DNA of 64,000 nt from Gaiellasilicea sp963794385 (GCA_963794385.1 CAWCDT010000002.1:124001-188000); one strand, 5' to 3'. Counted from the stretch's first letter, positions 24,726 to 33,334 are shown. Notes: generated from the letters alone by a model not told the origin. Program-made: numbers and translations.

Positions 24726-24761
24726 CCGTCAACGCTCGGTGCCCAAGCTGAGACTGGGATC

Positions 24762-25367
24762 TCAGCCGGCCAGCAGCAGGGCGCGTGCGGCTCGCTCGGC
24801 CGGCTCCACGTCCGGCGGCCGGCCGATCAGCACGTCGGCGTACAGCATCGACTCGTAGATCCGCACGTACAGGTATGCCAGGCTGTCGAGGTCCGAGGTC
24901 AGAGCGACCCCTCCACGCCGCTTCGCCTCGAGGAGAATGTCTCCCTGCGCGCGGACGTAGCGCTCGTGCACTCCGCCGGCCGGCGTGAAGAGGACGCGGA
25001 CGGCTGTGTGTGCCTCGGCCGCCACGAAGCGGCGGAACGCGGCCGCTTCGATCATCGCCTCGTAGAAGCGGCGCGAGATCTCGAGGATGCCGTCGACGTC
25101 GCGGCCCGGGACGGCGCGGCACGCCTCGTCGAGCACCGGCTTCCCGAGCGACCAGAGCACGTCGCCGAGCAGGCGATCCCGTCCTTCGACAACGCGGTAC
25201 AGGGTCGAACGGCTGACCGACAGCTCGGCCGCGAGCGCGTCCATGTCGATCGTCGCCCGGCGCAGGAAGTGACGGCGCCCGCCCGCGACGACCTCGTCGT
25301 AGCGGATCACGCGTCCAACACGTTGCCGCGTCGCGCCGACGCCGGACCTGCCTCCCCTAGACGACAC
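24762..25367 (-). CDS. TetR-type transcriptional regulator, QsdR-like
   Basis: 201 residues. The N-terminal helix-turn-helix has MDALAAELSVSRSTLYRVVEGRDRLLG. The C-terminal ligand-binding part ends YVRIYESMLYADVLIGRPPD, which I associate with the QsdR subgroup found beside lactonase and hydrolase genes in Rhodococcus relatives. It is upstream of the lipase on the same strand. The exact start is uncertain because the first 20 residues are low-complexity. Ligand unknown. Confidence 0.78.
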   Translation of the reverse strand: MSSRGGRSGVGATRQRVGRVIRYDEVVAGGRRHFLRRATIDMDALAAELSVSRSTLYRVVEGRDRLLGDVLWSLGKPVLDEACRAVPGRDVDGILEISRRFYEAMIEAAAFRRFVAAEAHTAVRVLFTPAGGVHERYVRAQGDILLEAKRRGGVALTSDLDSLAYLYVRIYESMLYADVLIGRPPDVEPAERAARALLLAG

Positions 25368-25369
25368 AC

Positions 25370-25392
25370 GAGGCCCACTCCTGCGGGGCCTC
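25370..25392 (-). terminator. Hairpin after tRNA-Gln
   Basis: GAGGCCC and GGGCCTC pair over a 9-base loop 3' of the minus-strand tRNA. Confidence 0.45.
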
Positions 25393-25405
25393 TTCGGCTG
25401 AAAGC

Positions 25406-25475
25406 TGCGGGACTAGGATTCGAACCTAGACTACTCGGTCCAGAGCCGAGCGTCCTACCATTAGACGATCCCGCA
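25406..25475 (-). tRNA. tRNA-Gln (anticodon CTG)
   Basis: A 70-nt cloverleaf on the minus strand: acceptor TGCGGGA with TCCCGCA, anticodon stem CTCGG/CCGAG with loop CTCTGGA giving CTG, and T-arm CTAGGTTCGAATCCTAG. CCA is not encoded. Confidence 0.95.
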
Positions 25476-25500
25476 ACGGTCGGCCGCCCAGTTTAGCGAC

Positions 25501-26382
25501 TCAGGTTTCGAGCCGGTAGACGGGGACGAGCCGCTTCTCGGCCTCCGTGTCGATGTGCGCGATCACCTCGACGTAGGGCTCCAGGCCGGAGCCGCGCAGC
25601 TTCGCCTTCAGCAGCCCGTCCACCTGGAAGAGGCCGGAGGAGTTGTTCATCACGATCTCGATCTTCACCGGGCGCTCCTCGCCGTCGGCGATCGAGACGT
25701 CGTCGATCGCGGCGGCCGAGAGCGAGTGCATCGAGACGCGGCCCTTCTCGAACGGGATCCGCGAGCGCCCCTCGGCCATGTCGAGTGCGTCCGCGACGCG
25801 CAGGATGCCGGCCTCGAGCGCCAGCGGCTGCCCGTCGGCGCGGTGGCTCGTGATCGCCTGCAGCGCCTCGGAGACGATGACGGTGAGCTCCGGCTCCTCG
25901 TAGAGCCCGTCCAGGAGCTCGCGCATCTTCGGCTCGGAGAGGAAGAGGGAGAAGTCCTCGTGACCATGCCGGTGCACCGACATGCCGACACAGTGGAAGA
26001 GCGCGGCGAGCGCGACGATCACCTCCGCGTCGTCCTGCTCGAGCCCGAAGTCGCGTACCGCCGAGGGCTCCACTTTGTGCTTCGTCAGCTGGCGCAGGAG
26101 CTTGAGCGCGATGTTGGCGACGATCTGGATGTGTACCCACGAGTGGTCGTTGATCTCCATCCGGACGACCGCGTTCACGTTCGAGACGTGCCACCAGCCT
26201 TTGAGCTGCCGGTCGCCGTTGACGCGCTCGAGCAGCTTGCGCAGCTTCCGGTTGCCGCGGACCGGCAGCTTGATGTTCATCTTGTCGACCGCCTGGGCGG
26301 GGGAGAGACGTGTCTCGCGCACCGCCTCCTCCGAGACCGGCGTCTCGATCCGCTCCTCAGTGGTTGGGTCGAGATCGGTCAC
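25501..26382 (-). CDS. HD-domain phosphohydrolase-like protein
   Basis: 293 residues. MEINDHSWVHIQIVANIALKLL and ALFHCVGMSVHRHGHEDF match a conserved HD-superfamily protein best known from archaea. In the relatives I recall, the second stretch reads LLHDIGMSVHR. Here the Asp of the HD pair is Cys, so a metal ligand appears changed. It overlaps the RDD gene upstream by 4 bases and is cotranscribed with it. The substrate is unknown; whether the protein is still a hydrolase is doubtful. Confidence 0.7.
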   Translation of the reverse strand: MTDLDPTTEERIETPVSEEAVRETRLSPAQAVDKMNIKLPVRGNRKLRKLLERVNGDRQLKGWWHVSNVNAVVRMEINDHSWVHIQIVANIALKLLRQLTKHKVEPSAVRDFGLEQDDAEVIVALAALFHCVGMSVHRHGHEDFSLFLSEPKMRELLDGLYEEPELTVIVSEALQAITSHRADGQPLALEAGILRVADALDMAEGRSRIPFEKGRVSMHSLSAAAIDDVSIADGEERPVKIEIVMNNSSGLFQVDGLLKAKLRGSGLEPYVEVIAHIDTEAEKRLVPVYRLET

Positions 26383-26822
26383 GTGCGCACCACGACGCTG
26401 CGGGCGAACTTGTCGTGCAGCGCCTGCTTGCGGCGGTCGCGGAGCGGCCAGAGGTGGTCGAGGATCCCCGGCACGGTGAAGAGCGCCCAGAGGAACGCCG
26501 TCGAACTCCAGCGCGTGAACGCCCGCAGATAGCCGATCGGGGCGCGGTCGTCGGCTCCGACCACCTTGATCCTGAGCGCCATCTTCCCGAACGTCTGGTT
26601 GCGGGAGCCGATCATCGCCGTGTCGTAGATCGCCTCGGGCACGACGAAGAGCAGGAGAACGAGCAGCGTGTCCCCGCCCAGAATGCGGTCGTTGAGCTCC
26701 GCCGGCGGCACGCCCGCGGCGGCGACAGTGGCGAGGACGATTCCCGCGAGGATGGCGCCGTCGAGGAGCAGCGCCACGAGGCGGCGGCCCCAGCTTGCGA
26801 GCTCCTGACCGCCGTCGCTCAT
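26379..26822 (-). CDS. RDD-family membrane protein
   Basis: 147 residues. The RDD signature starts SWGRRLVALLLDGAILA, and three membrane spans follow, with the conserved NQTFGKMALRIKVV and a DHLWPLRDRRKQALHDKFA end. RDD proteins are small integral membrane proteins, some linked to ion transport. A TAGGGT -10 box lies 7 bases before the ATG. It heads a two-gene operon with the HD-like protein. Confidence 0.88.
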   Translation of the reverse strand: MSDGGQELASWGRRLVALLLDGAILAGIVLATVAAAGVPPAELNDRILGGDTLLVLLLFVVPEAIYDTAMIGSRNQTFGKMALRIKVVGADDRAPIGYLRAFTRWSSTAFLWALFTVPGILDHLWPLRDRRKQALHDKFARSVVVRT

Positions 26823-26829
26823 GCCCGGA

Positions 26830-26835
26830 ACCCTA
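26830..26835 (-). promoter_or_regulatory. -10 box, leaderless start of RDD gene
   Basis: Minus strand TAGGGT, 7 bases, ATG at 26822. Confidence 0.5.
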
Positions 26836-26837
26836 CG

Positions 26838-28646
26838 TCAGGCAACCTCGTCGGCCCAGTCGCCGTACAGGCTCGTGTAAAGGCCGCGCCGGGCGATCAG
26901 CTCCTCGTGCGTGCCCTGTTCGACCACGCGGCCGTGCTCGAGCACGACGATCAGGCCGGCGTTCCGGATCGTCGAGAGCCGGTGCGCGATCACGAAAGCA
27001 GTGCGTCCGGCAAGAAGCCGCCGGAGGGCCCGGTCGATCTGGCGCTCGGTCCCGATGTCGACAGACGACGTCGCCTCGTCGAGGATGAGGATGCGCGGGT
27101 CGGCGAGGAGCGCGCGCGCGAAGGCTACGAGCTGGCGCTGGCCGAGCGAGAGCCGCGTGCCGCGCTCGCCGAGGTGCGTCTCGTAGCCGTCCTCGAGCTC
27201 GAGGATGAACGCGTGCGCCCCGACAGCATCGGCGGCCGCCTCGATCTCCTCCTGCGTCGCGTCCGGGCGGCCGAAGGCGATGTTCTCGGCCACGGTGCCG
27301 CCGAAGAGGAAGCCCTCCTGGGGGACGATGCCGAGCTGCCGGCGGAGCGAGTGCTGCGTGACGTCGCGCAGGTCATGGCCGTCGATCGAGATCGAGCCCT
27401 CGGTCGGGTCGTAGAAGCGCGCGAGCAGCTTGGCGATCGTCGACTTGCCGGCCCCGGTGTGGCCGACGAGCGCGACCGTCGTGCCCGCCGCGATGTCGAG
27501 GTCGAGCCCGTGCAGCACCTCGGGAAACTCCGGCCCGTACGTGAAACGGACGTCGTCGAAGCGCACGTGTCCCTCGATGCGCGGCAGCTGGATCGCCCCC
27601 GGCCTGTCGACGATCTGCGGTTTCTCGTCGAGCACCCCGACGATCTTGTCCAGCGCCGCGATCGCCGAGAGGAACGTGTTGTAGAGCTGCGAGAGCACCT
27701 GGATCGGATCGAAGAAGTTGGACAGGTAGAGCGCGAAGGCGAACAGGGTGCCGGCGCTCATGTCGCCGTGGTAGACGAGCCAGCCGCCGTAGCCGAACAC
27801 GATCGCGGTCGCCGCCGAGCTGAGCAGGTCGACGGCGGGGAAGTAGATCCCGTTCAGAACGACGGTCTCGTGGTTGGCGCCGCGGTACCGGTCGTTGACG
27901 CCCTGGAACGCGCGCTCCTGCACCGGCTCGCGGGTGAACGACTGGACGACGCGCATGCCGGCGATGTCCTCGGCCAGTGTCGCCGTGACGAGGCCGAGCC
28001 GCTCGCGAACACGGCGGTAGGCGCGGTTGGAGCGGCTGCGGAACCAGGCGGTGACGAGCGCCATCGGCACGAGCACGGTCAGCGTCGCCAGCGCGAGCCG
28101 GACGTCGAGGAGGAAGAGGACGACCGCCGTGCCGAGCAGCAGCAGCGTGTTCTGGATCAGGCTCGTGACGCCGTCGGTGACGAGCTGGTCGAGGGCCTCG
28201 ACGTCGTTCGTGATCCGACTGATGATCACGCCGGCGCGGTTGCGCTCGTAGAAGCCGAGCGAGAGCCGCTCGAGGTGCGCGAACAGCTTGTTGCGCAGGT
28301 CGGCGAGGACGCGCTCGCCGGTCCAGCCGGTCAGGTACGTGTTCGCGGAGGAGAGCACGAGTGCCGCCACCGCGGCAGCGAGGAAGAGCGCGACGATCCA
28401 GCTGAGGCGACCGAGATCGCCCGTCGCGATCCCCTCGTCGATCGCGAGCTTCGCCAGGTACGGAGGCGCGAGCGCGACGAGCGTGTAGACGAGCAGCGTC
28501 ACGATCGCGAGCGCCGTGCGGCTCTTGTACGGGAGCGTCAGGCGCGCGAGCAGCCCGATCCGCCGCCGCGTCCGTCGCCACGACCAGTCCTGTACCTCGC
28601 CGCCGCGTTCCTCCGTGAGGTGCCCTCCCGGCTGCCAGACTTTCAC
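26838..28646 (-). CDS. ABC exporter half-transporter with canonical Walker B
   Basis: 602 residues: a six-span exporter membrane domain (about 35-320) and an ATPase domain with Walker A GHTGAGKS, signature LSLGQRQ and Walker B ILILDEATSSVD. The signature departs from LSGGQ (Leu for Gly) while the catalytic Glu is present. Its partner, 4 bases overlapping upstream, has the opposite pattern. Together they fit a heterodimeric exporter with one degenerate ATP site, as in BmrCD or TM287/288. Substrate unknown; drugs or lipids are usual. Confidence 0.92.
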   Translation of the reverse strand: MKVWQPGGHLTEERGGEVQDWSWRRTRRRIGLLARLTLPYKSRTALAIVTLLVYTLVALAPPYLAKLAIDEGIATGDLGRLSWIVALFLAAAVAALVLSSANTYLTGWTGERVLADLRNKLFAHLERLSLGFYERNRAGVIISRITNDVEALDQLVTDGVTSLIQNTLLLLGTAVVLFLLDVRLALATLTVLVPMALVTAWFRSRSNRAYRRVRERLGLVTATLAEDIAGMRVVQSFTREPVQERAFQGVNDRYRGANHETVVLNGIYFPAVDLLSSAATAIVFGYGGWLVYHGDMSAGTLFAFALYLSNFFDPIQVLSQLYNTFLSAIAALDKIVGVLDEKPQIVDRPGAIQLPRIEGHVRFDDVRFTYGPEFPEVLHGLDLDIAAGTTVALVGHTGAGKSTIAKLLARFYDPTEGSISIDGHDLRDVTQHSLRRQLGIVPQEGFLFGGTVAENIAFGRPDATQEEIEAAADAVGAHAFILELEDGYETHLGERGTRLSLGQRQLVAFARALLADPRILILDEATSSVDIGTERQIDRALRRLLAGRTAFVIAHRLSTIRNAGLIVVLEHGRVVEQGTHEELIARRGLYTSLYGDWADEVA

Positions 28647-30403
28647 GCTGTCTCCTTCAGGAGCCCCTGGAGCAGGCCGTGCTCGTGGATCTCCTGGTAG
28701 ACGGCGTTCGTCGCGAGCAGCTCGGCGTGGGTGCCGCGGGCGGCCACGCGTCCGTGGTCGAGCACGACGACCTCGTCCGCGAGTGCGATCGTGGAGAGGC
28801 GGTGGGCGATGATGATCGTCGTCCGGCCGCGCATCGCCTCGGTGAGGCCGGCCCGGATCTGCGCCTCGGTCGTCGCGTCGACCGACGCTGTCGCGTCGTC
28901 GAGGATCAGGATGCGCGGGTCGATCACGAGCGCCCTCGCGATCGCGAGCCGCTGCCGCTGACCGCCCGAGAGCGTGATCCCGCGCTCCCCGATCACGGTG
29001 TCGTAGCCCTGGGGCAGCTCCTCGACGAAGTCGTGCGCCTGGGCCGCCTGCGCCGCGCGCTCGACCTGAGCGTCGGTCGCATCGAGCACGCCGAAGGCGA
29101 TGTTCTCGCGCACTGTCGCGGAGAAGAGGAACGGATCCTGCGAGATGACGCCGATCTCGCGGCGGAGCGAGCGCCGTGTGACGTCGCGGACGTCGACACC
29201 GTCGACGAGCACGCGGCCCTCGCTCGCGTCGTAGAAGCGCGGCACGAGTGCGGCGAGCGTCGTCTTGCCCGAGCCGGTGTGGCCGATCAGCGCGACCGTC
29301 CGCCCCGGCGCGAAGTCGAGGTCGATGCTCTCGAGCACCGGACGATCAGGCGCGTATCCGAAGCTGACGTGCTCGAAGCAGATCTCGCCCGGGCCGTCGG
29401 GAAGCGCGCTCGCGCCCGGTCGGTCCTCGACACCCTCGGGCTCGTCCATGATCTCGAAGATCCGCTCTCCGGACGCCGTCGCGCGCTGCGCTTGCCCAAT
29501 CCACATCCCGAGGCTCCGCAGCGGCACGATCAGCATCGCGAGCAGCAGGTTGAAGAGGAAGAACTGACCGAGCGTGAGTGAGCCTGCGACGACCATCCGG
29601 CCCGCGGCCAGCAGCACCGCGGCCTGCGCGAGCAGCGGCAGGAAGGAGAGCAGCGGCACGTAGAGCGCGCGCTGGCGGAAGGCGCGCACCGTTTCCGCGA
29701 AGACGCCGCCGGAGGCCCGCTCGAACTCTTCCTGGCGACGCTCTTCCTGGGCGAAGGCCTTGACGACGTGGACGCCGACGATCGATTCCTCGGCCACGGT
29801 CGCCACCTCGCCGAGGCGCTGCTGCACGTCGCGGAGCACGGGGTGGGCGACGTGGCTGTAGCGGTAGGCGACCGCGACGACGATCGGTGTGATCGCGAGC
29901 GCAATCAGGGCGAGTCGCCACTCGACGACGAAGAGCACGATCGTGACGGACACGATCGTGAGCACGTGCTGGAAGAAGAAGATGAGGCCGAAGCCGAGGA
30001 AGAAGCGCACCGACTGCAGGTCGACGGTCGCGCGCGACATCAGCTGGCCGGTCTGATGGCGGTCGTAGAAACCGAATGAGAGCCGCAGCAGGTGCGCGTA
30101 GAGGCCCTCCCGCATGTCCTTCTCGATCCCGAGCGCCTGTCGGCCGGAGATGAGCCGTCGCCCGACCATGAACGCCGCCTTCAGGATCCCGGCGAGCACG
30201 ATGCCCGCGACCATCCAGGCGAGCGTCTCCGTGCCGCTCTGAGCGTCGATGCCGTCGATCGCCTCCGAGACGAGCACGACGATCGCGATCGCGGCCGCTT
30301 GCGAGAGAACCGCAAGGACGGTCGAGACGAACAGCGACCAGCGGTACGGCCGCAGGAAGCCGAGCAACCGGACGAACGTGCGGCGGTACGGGACGTCGCT
30401 CAC
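28643..30403 (-). CDS. ABC exporter half-transporter with degenerate Walker B
   Basis: 586 residues: six membrane spans (about 20-310), then Walker A GHTGSGKTT, canonical signature LSGGQRQ and Walker B ILILDDATASVD, where Asp replaces the catalytic Glu. Pairing this Walker A/B with the LSLGQ signature of the partner gives the degenerate site; the other site is complete. It is the first gene of the pair, with a TAGAGT -10 box 6 bases before its GTG. Confidence 0.92.
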   Translation of the reverse strand: MSDVPYRRTFVRLLGFLRPYRWSLFVSTVLAVLSQAAAIAIVVLVSEAIDGIDAQSGTETLAWMVAGIVLAGILKAAFMVGRRLISGRQALGIEKDMREGLYAHLLRLSFGFYDRHQTGQLMSRATVDLQSVRFFLGFGLIFFFQHVLTIVSVTIVLFVVEWRLALIALAITPIVVAVAYRYSHVAHPVLRDVQQRLGEVATVAEESIVGVHVVKAFAQEERRQEEFERASGGVFAETVRAFRQRALYVPLLSFLPLLAQAAVLLAAGRMVVAGSLTLGQFFLFNLLLAMLIVPLRSLGMWIGQAQRATASGERIFEIMDEPEGVEDRPGASALPDGPGEICFEHVSFGYAPDRPVLESIDLDFAPGRTVALIGHTGSGKTTLAALVPRFYDASEGRVLVDGVDVRDVTRRSLRREIGVISQDPFLFSATVRENIAFGVLDATDAQVERAAQAAQAHDFVEELPQGYDTVIGERGITLSGGQRQRLAIARALVIDPRILILDDATASVDATTEAQIRAGLTEAMRGRTTIIIAHRLSTIALADEVVVLDHGRVAARGTHAELLATNAVYQEIHEHGLLQGLLKETA

Positions 30404-30409
30404 CGATGA

Positions 30410-30415
30410 ACTCTA
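30410..30415 (-). promoter_or_regulatory. -10 box, leaderless start of ABC operon
   Basis: Minus strand TAGAGT, 6 bases, GTG at 30403. Confidence 0.55.
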
Positions 30416-30463
30416 GCTGCGCATTGCTTGCTCCCAGGTGGCCGCGTCGGCCAGGATGCGGCG

Positions 30464-31195
30464 ATGGAAGGCGTGCCGCCAGACGTATTCGGGGAGGACT
30501 ACCTCTACTTCTACGAGACCTTTCTCGACGACGACCTTTCCGACTCCCAGACGGCCATGCTCTGGACCACGCTTGGGCTGCGGGAGGGCTCGGAGGTCCT
30601 CGACGTCCCGTGCGGGCACGGCCGGATCGCGAACCGGCTGGCGGCACGAGGTGCGCGCGTCACGGGCCTCGACGCCGATGCATTCTTCCTCGATCGGGCG
30701 CGGGCGGACGCAGCCGTGCGCGGCGTGGAGGTGGAGTACGTCCAGGGGGACATGAGGGAGCTCCCCTGGTCGGAGCGGTTCGATGCGGTCGTCAACTGGT
30801 TCACGTCCTTCGGCTACTTCGACGACGAGGGGAACAAGGCGTGGCTGGAGACCGCGCGGCGCACGCTCAAGCCCGGCGGGAGGCTGGTGATCGACGTCCA
30901 CAGCCGCGACGTCTTCATGCGCAACCGTATGCCGGCCGCCGTGTTCGAGCGTGACGGCGATCTCGTCGTCGACCGGTTTCGGTTCGACGTCGAGACGGGT
31001 CGGGAGGAGACCGAGCGCTGGATCGTCCGCGACGGGCAGGTCCGGAAGACGGTGTACTCCGTCCGCTTCTACACGTTCACAGAGCTGCGTGACCTACTGC
31101 TCGACGCCGGCTTCTCGTCGGTCGAAGCCGTCGGCCACGACGGGCAGCCGCTGACGCTCGAGACCCGGCGGATGGTCGTCATCGCAACTCGCTGA
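30464..31195 (+). CDS. SAM-dependent methyltransferase
   Basis: 243 residues. VLDVPCGHGRIANRLAARGA is motif I, VTGLDADAFF holds the ribose-binding Asp, and FDAVVNWFTSFGYF and LKPGGRLVIDVHSRD follow. A C-terminal region with FYTFTELRDLLLDAGF is typical of class I small-molecule methyltransferases. The ATG at 30464 is chosen because CAGGAT lies 6 bases before it in the leaderless position and the family match begins there. Substrate unknown. It overlaps the convergent glycosylase gene by 17 bases. Confidence 0.83.
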   Translation: MEGVPPDVFGEDYLYFYETFLDDDLSDSQTAMLWTTLGLREGSEVLDVPCGHGRIANRLAARGARVTGLDADAFFLDRARADAAVRGVEVEYVQGDMRELPWSERFDAVVNWFTSFGYFDDEGNKAWLETARRTLKPGGRLVIDVHSRDVFMRNRMPAAVFERDGDLVVDRFRFDVETGREETERWIVRDGQVRKTVYSVRFYTFTELRDLLLDAGFSSVEAVGHDGQPLTLETRRMVVIATR

Positions 31196-31793
31196 CCCGT
31201 CCGAGCTCGCGGCGGACGTGCGTCAGCGCCTTGCCGAGCCGCGCCCGGTTCGCCGGGTCGTTGAGCCAGCCGCTCGCCCCGGAGGGATGGGGGAGCGGGA
31301 TCACGATCGCGTCTGCGTGCGTGTAGCTCTTGCCAATCGCGTCCGTGAGCGTCGCGATGCCGAGTAGCTGCCGCAGTGCGAGCCCGCCGACCGTGACGAT
31401 CAGGCCGGGCCGGAGTAGCTCGAGCTCCCAGTCGCGCCAGAACGCGCAGAGCTCCTGCTCGCGCGGCGTCGGCGTCCGGTCGCCGCGGCCCGACGCCGCA
31501 CGGCCCGGATAGCAGCGCGTCACCGAGGCGCAGTAGAAGCGCTCGTAGAGCTCGTCGCCCTCGAGGGCGAGCCAGCTGCGCAGCGTCCGGCCCGCCCTGC
31601 CCCGCCAGGGCAGGCGTTCCGCGCCCTCCGCGATCCCGGGCGCCTGGCCGTAGAGGTACGCGCGCTGGCCGCTGAACGGCGCCCGTACGGGCCACGACTC
31701 GAGCGGGTAGCCCGCCTCGACGCAGGCGCGACAGCGCGCATTGTCTCGCTGCAACGACGGCAGCGAGCGGTACGAGCTCCTGCGGACGGTCAC
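31179..31793 (-). CDS. Uracil-DNA glycosylase-superfamily protein
   Basis: 204 residues. LYGQAPGIAEGAERLPWRGR corresponds to the catalytic GxAPG loop, and IPLPHPSGAS to the His-containing DNA-intercalating loop. CRAC near the N-terminus and further Cys in YCASVTRC could hold an iron-sulfur cluster as in family 4/5 enzymes. It excises uracil from DNA in that superfamily; the exact family is not certain. The GTG start overlaps the methyltransferase stop (GTGA), so the two minus-strand genes form an operon. Confidence 0.78.
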   Translation of the reverse strand: MTVRRSSYRSLPSLQRDNARCRACVEAGYPLESWPVRAPFSGQRAYLYGQAPGIAEGAERLPWRGRAGRTLRSWLALEGDELYERFYCASVTRCYPGRAASGRGDRTPTPREQELCAFWRDWELELLRPGLIVTVGGLALRQLLGIATLTDAIGKSYTHADAIVIPLPHPSGASGWLNDPANRARLGKALTHVRRELGRVSELR

Positions 31794-32380
31794 GCTCGAA
31801 CGGCGACGAACCAGCGGCCCGCGTGGAGGACGTCGCCACCGCCGCCGAGCTCCTCGACGAGCTCTTCCGGCCGCAAGTAGCGCTTGTAGACCTGCCAGCG
31901 CGAGCCGTCGTTCAGGACCCGCTCCTGCCACTCGACCGGCTCGACGTCGTCGCGGAAGGCCGAGTCGACGACGACGAGCTCTGGCGCGACCCGGCGGGCC
32001 TCCCCCAGGAAGGCGACGCGCTCGGGCTCCTCGAGGTGGCCGTAGAAGTGGCCGGTGAAGACACGCTCGAAGGCGCGGTCGGCGAACGGGAGCGGAAATG
32101 CGTCGGCCTGGACGAACCGGAAGCCTGGGCAGCGCTTCGAGGCGAGCTCGAGCATCGCTGCACTCTGGTCGAGCCCGCTCACCTCGCCGGGCAGGTACCG
32201 GGTCATGAAGCCCGTGCCGCACGCGACGTCGAGCGTCCGCGCCGGCTCGAGCCCGGCGAGCGTCGTGAGCAGCGTCTCGCGCTCACGCTCCCAGTCCGGC
32301 CGGTCGCGCTGCTCGAACAGACCCGCGCCGAGCCACCAGTCGTCGTACTCCGACGCGCGGGCCTCGTAATACGCCTTCAC
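31790..32380 (-). CDS. SAM-dependent methyltransferase
   Basis: 196 residues from a GTG at 32380. TLDVACGTGFMTRYLPG is motif I, SGLDQSAAML is motif II, and DAFPLPFADRAFERVF matches the UbiE-like post-motif. The family signature YYEARASEYDDWW at the start supports this start codon. A TACTGT -10 box lies 6 bases upstream and coincides with the -10 box of the divergent formiminotransferase gene. Substrate unknown. Confidence 0.85.
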   Translation of the reverse strand: MKAYYEARASEYDDWWLGAGLFEQRDRPDWERERETLLTTLAGLEPARTLDVACGTGFMTRYLPGEVSGLDQSAAMLELASKRCPGFRFVQADAFPLPFADRAFERVFTGHFYGHLEEPERVAFLGEARRVAPELVVVDSAFRDDVEPVEWQERVLNDGSRWQVYKRYLRPEELVEELGGGGDVLHAGRWFVAVRA

Positions 32381-32385
32381 CCTCG

Positions 32386-32392
32386 TACAGTA
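32386..32392. promoter_or_regulatory. Overlapping divergent -10 boxes
   Basis: Plus strand TACAGT (32386-32391) serves the formiminotransferase (8 bases to ATG). Minus strand TACTGT (32392-32387) serves the methyltransferase (6 bases to GTG). The two boxes share five bases, so both promoters can hardly be occupied together. Confidence 0.55.
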
Positions 32393-32399
32393 CGACCCC

Positions 32400-33269
32400 A
32401 TGCTGGAGGCGGTGCCGAATTTCTCCGAGGGCCGCGACGAGGCCGTGCTGGACGAGCTGCGGGCGGCGCTGGCGGCGCCCGCGCGGCTGCTCGACGTGCA
32501 CGTCGATGCCGACCACCACCGCTCGGTGTTCACGCTCGTCGGCTCCGCCGAGGCGCTCACCGAGAGCCTCCTCGCCGGGATCGGCCGCGCGCGGGAGCGG
32601 ATCGACCTGCGCCGGCACGAGGGGGCACATCCACGCATTGGCGCGGCCGACGTCGTTCCGGTCGTGCCGATCAAGCCGGCCGACATGGAGCCGGCGATCG
32701 AGACGGCGCTCGCGCTCGCTCGCCGGATCGGGGAGGACCTCGGCCTGCCGGTATTCCTCTACGGCGAGCTCGCACCCGGCCGCGGGCCTGCCTTCTTCCG
32801 CAAAGGCGGCCCGGAGGAGCTGCAACGGCGGCTCGACTCCGGCGAGCTCGAGCCCGACTTCGGCCCGGCGCGCCTCGACGAGCGGGCTGGTGGTGTGATC
32901 GTCGGCGCGCGACGGCCGCTGATCGCGTTCAACGTCAACCTCCGCGGCACGCTCGAGGCGGCACGTGCGGTCGCGGCCGTCGTCCGGGAGCGCGGCGGCG
33001 GCTTCCCGGGCGTGCGCGCCCTGGGGCTCGACCTTCCCCGCGCGGGCGTCGTCCAGGTCTCGATGAATGTCGAGGACTGGGAGGCGGCGGCACTGCACGA
33101 CATCGTCGCGCGGATCGAGGAGGAGGCCGACAAACTCGGGGCGGAGGTCCTCGGCTCCGAGCTCGTCGGGCTGATGCCCGCCGGCGCGGCCGCGGCCGCC
33201 GCCGGGGCGATGCTCAGGATCGACGGATTCGACCAGTCGCACGTGCTCGAGCTCCGACTGGTGCCCTAG
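32400..33269 (+). CDS. ftcD: Glutamate formimidoyltransferase
   Basis: 289 residues matching the formiminotransferase domain: MLEAVPNFSEGRD, DVHVDADHHRSVFTL, HEGAHPRIGAADVVPVVP and the N- and C-subdomain link AFNVNLRGTLEAARAV. It transfers the formimino group of N-formimino-glutamate to tetrahydrofolate, the last step of the histidine route coded just downstream. It lacks the cyclodeaminase domain found fused in animals; that activity is probably the separate gene at 20133. A leaderless ATG follows its -10 box by 8 bases. Confidence 0.93.
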   Translation: MLEAVPNFSEGRDEAVLDELRAALAAPARLLDVHVDADHHRSVFTLVGSAEALTESLLAGIGRARERIDLRRHEGAHPRIGAADVVPVVPIKPADMEPAIETALALARRIGEDLGLPVFLYGELAPGRGPAFFRKGGPEELQRRLDSGELEPDFGPARLDERAGGVIVGARRPLIAFNVNLRGTLEAARAVAAVVRERGGGFPGVRALGLDLPRAGVVQVSMNVEDWEAAALHDIVARIEEEADKLGAEVLGSELVGLMPAGAAAAAAGAMLRIDGFDQSHVLELRLVP

Positions 33270-33334
33270 GTGACTGGTTTGACTCCGCCGGGACGCAGGT
33301 ACCTGACCTGCGTCAACAACAGAGAGGGAGTCAC

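Noticed and set aside
22360..24858. An 832-residue plus-strand frame across the lipase region
   Set aside because: Only its first ~90 residues are real (the broken surface protein); the rest is antisense to the secreted lipase.
26310..28700. A 796-residue plus-strand frame opposite the ABC transporter
   Set aside because: Antisense shadow of clear ABC and RDD genes; composition is Arg, Asp, Glu and Val with no motif.
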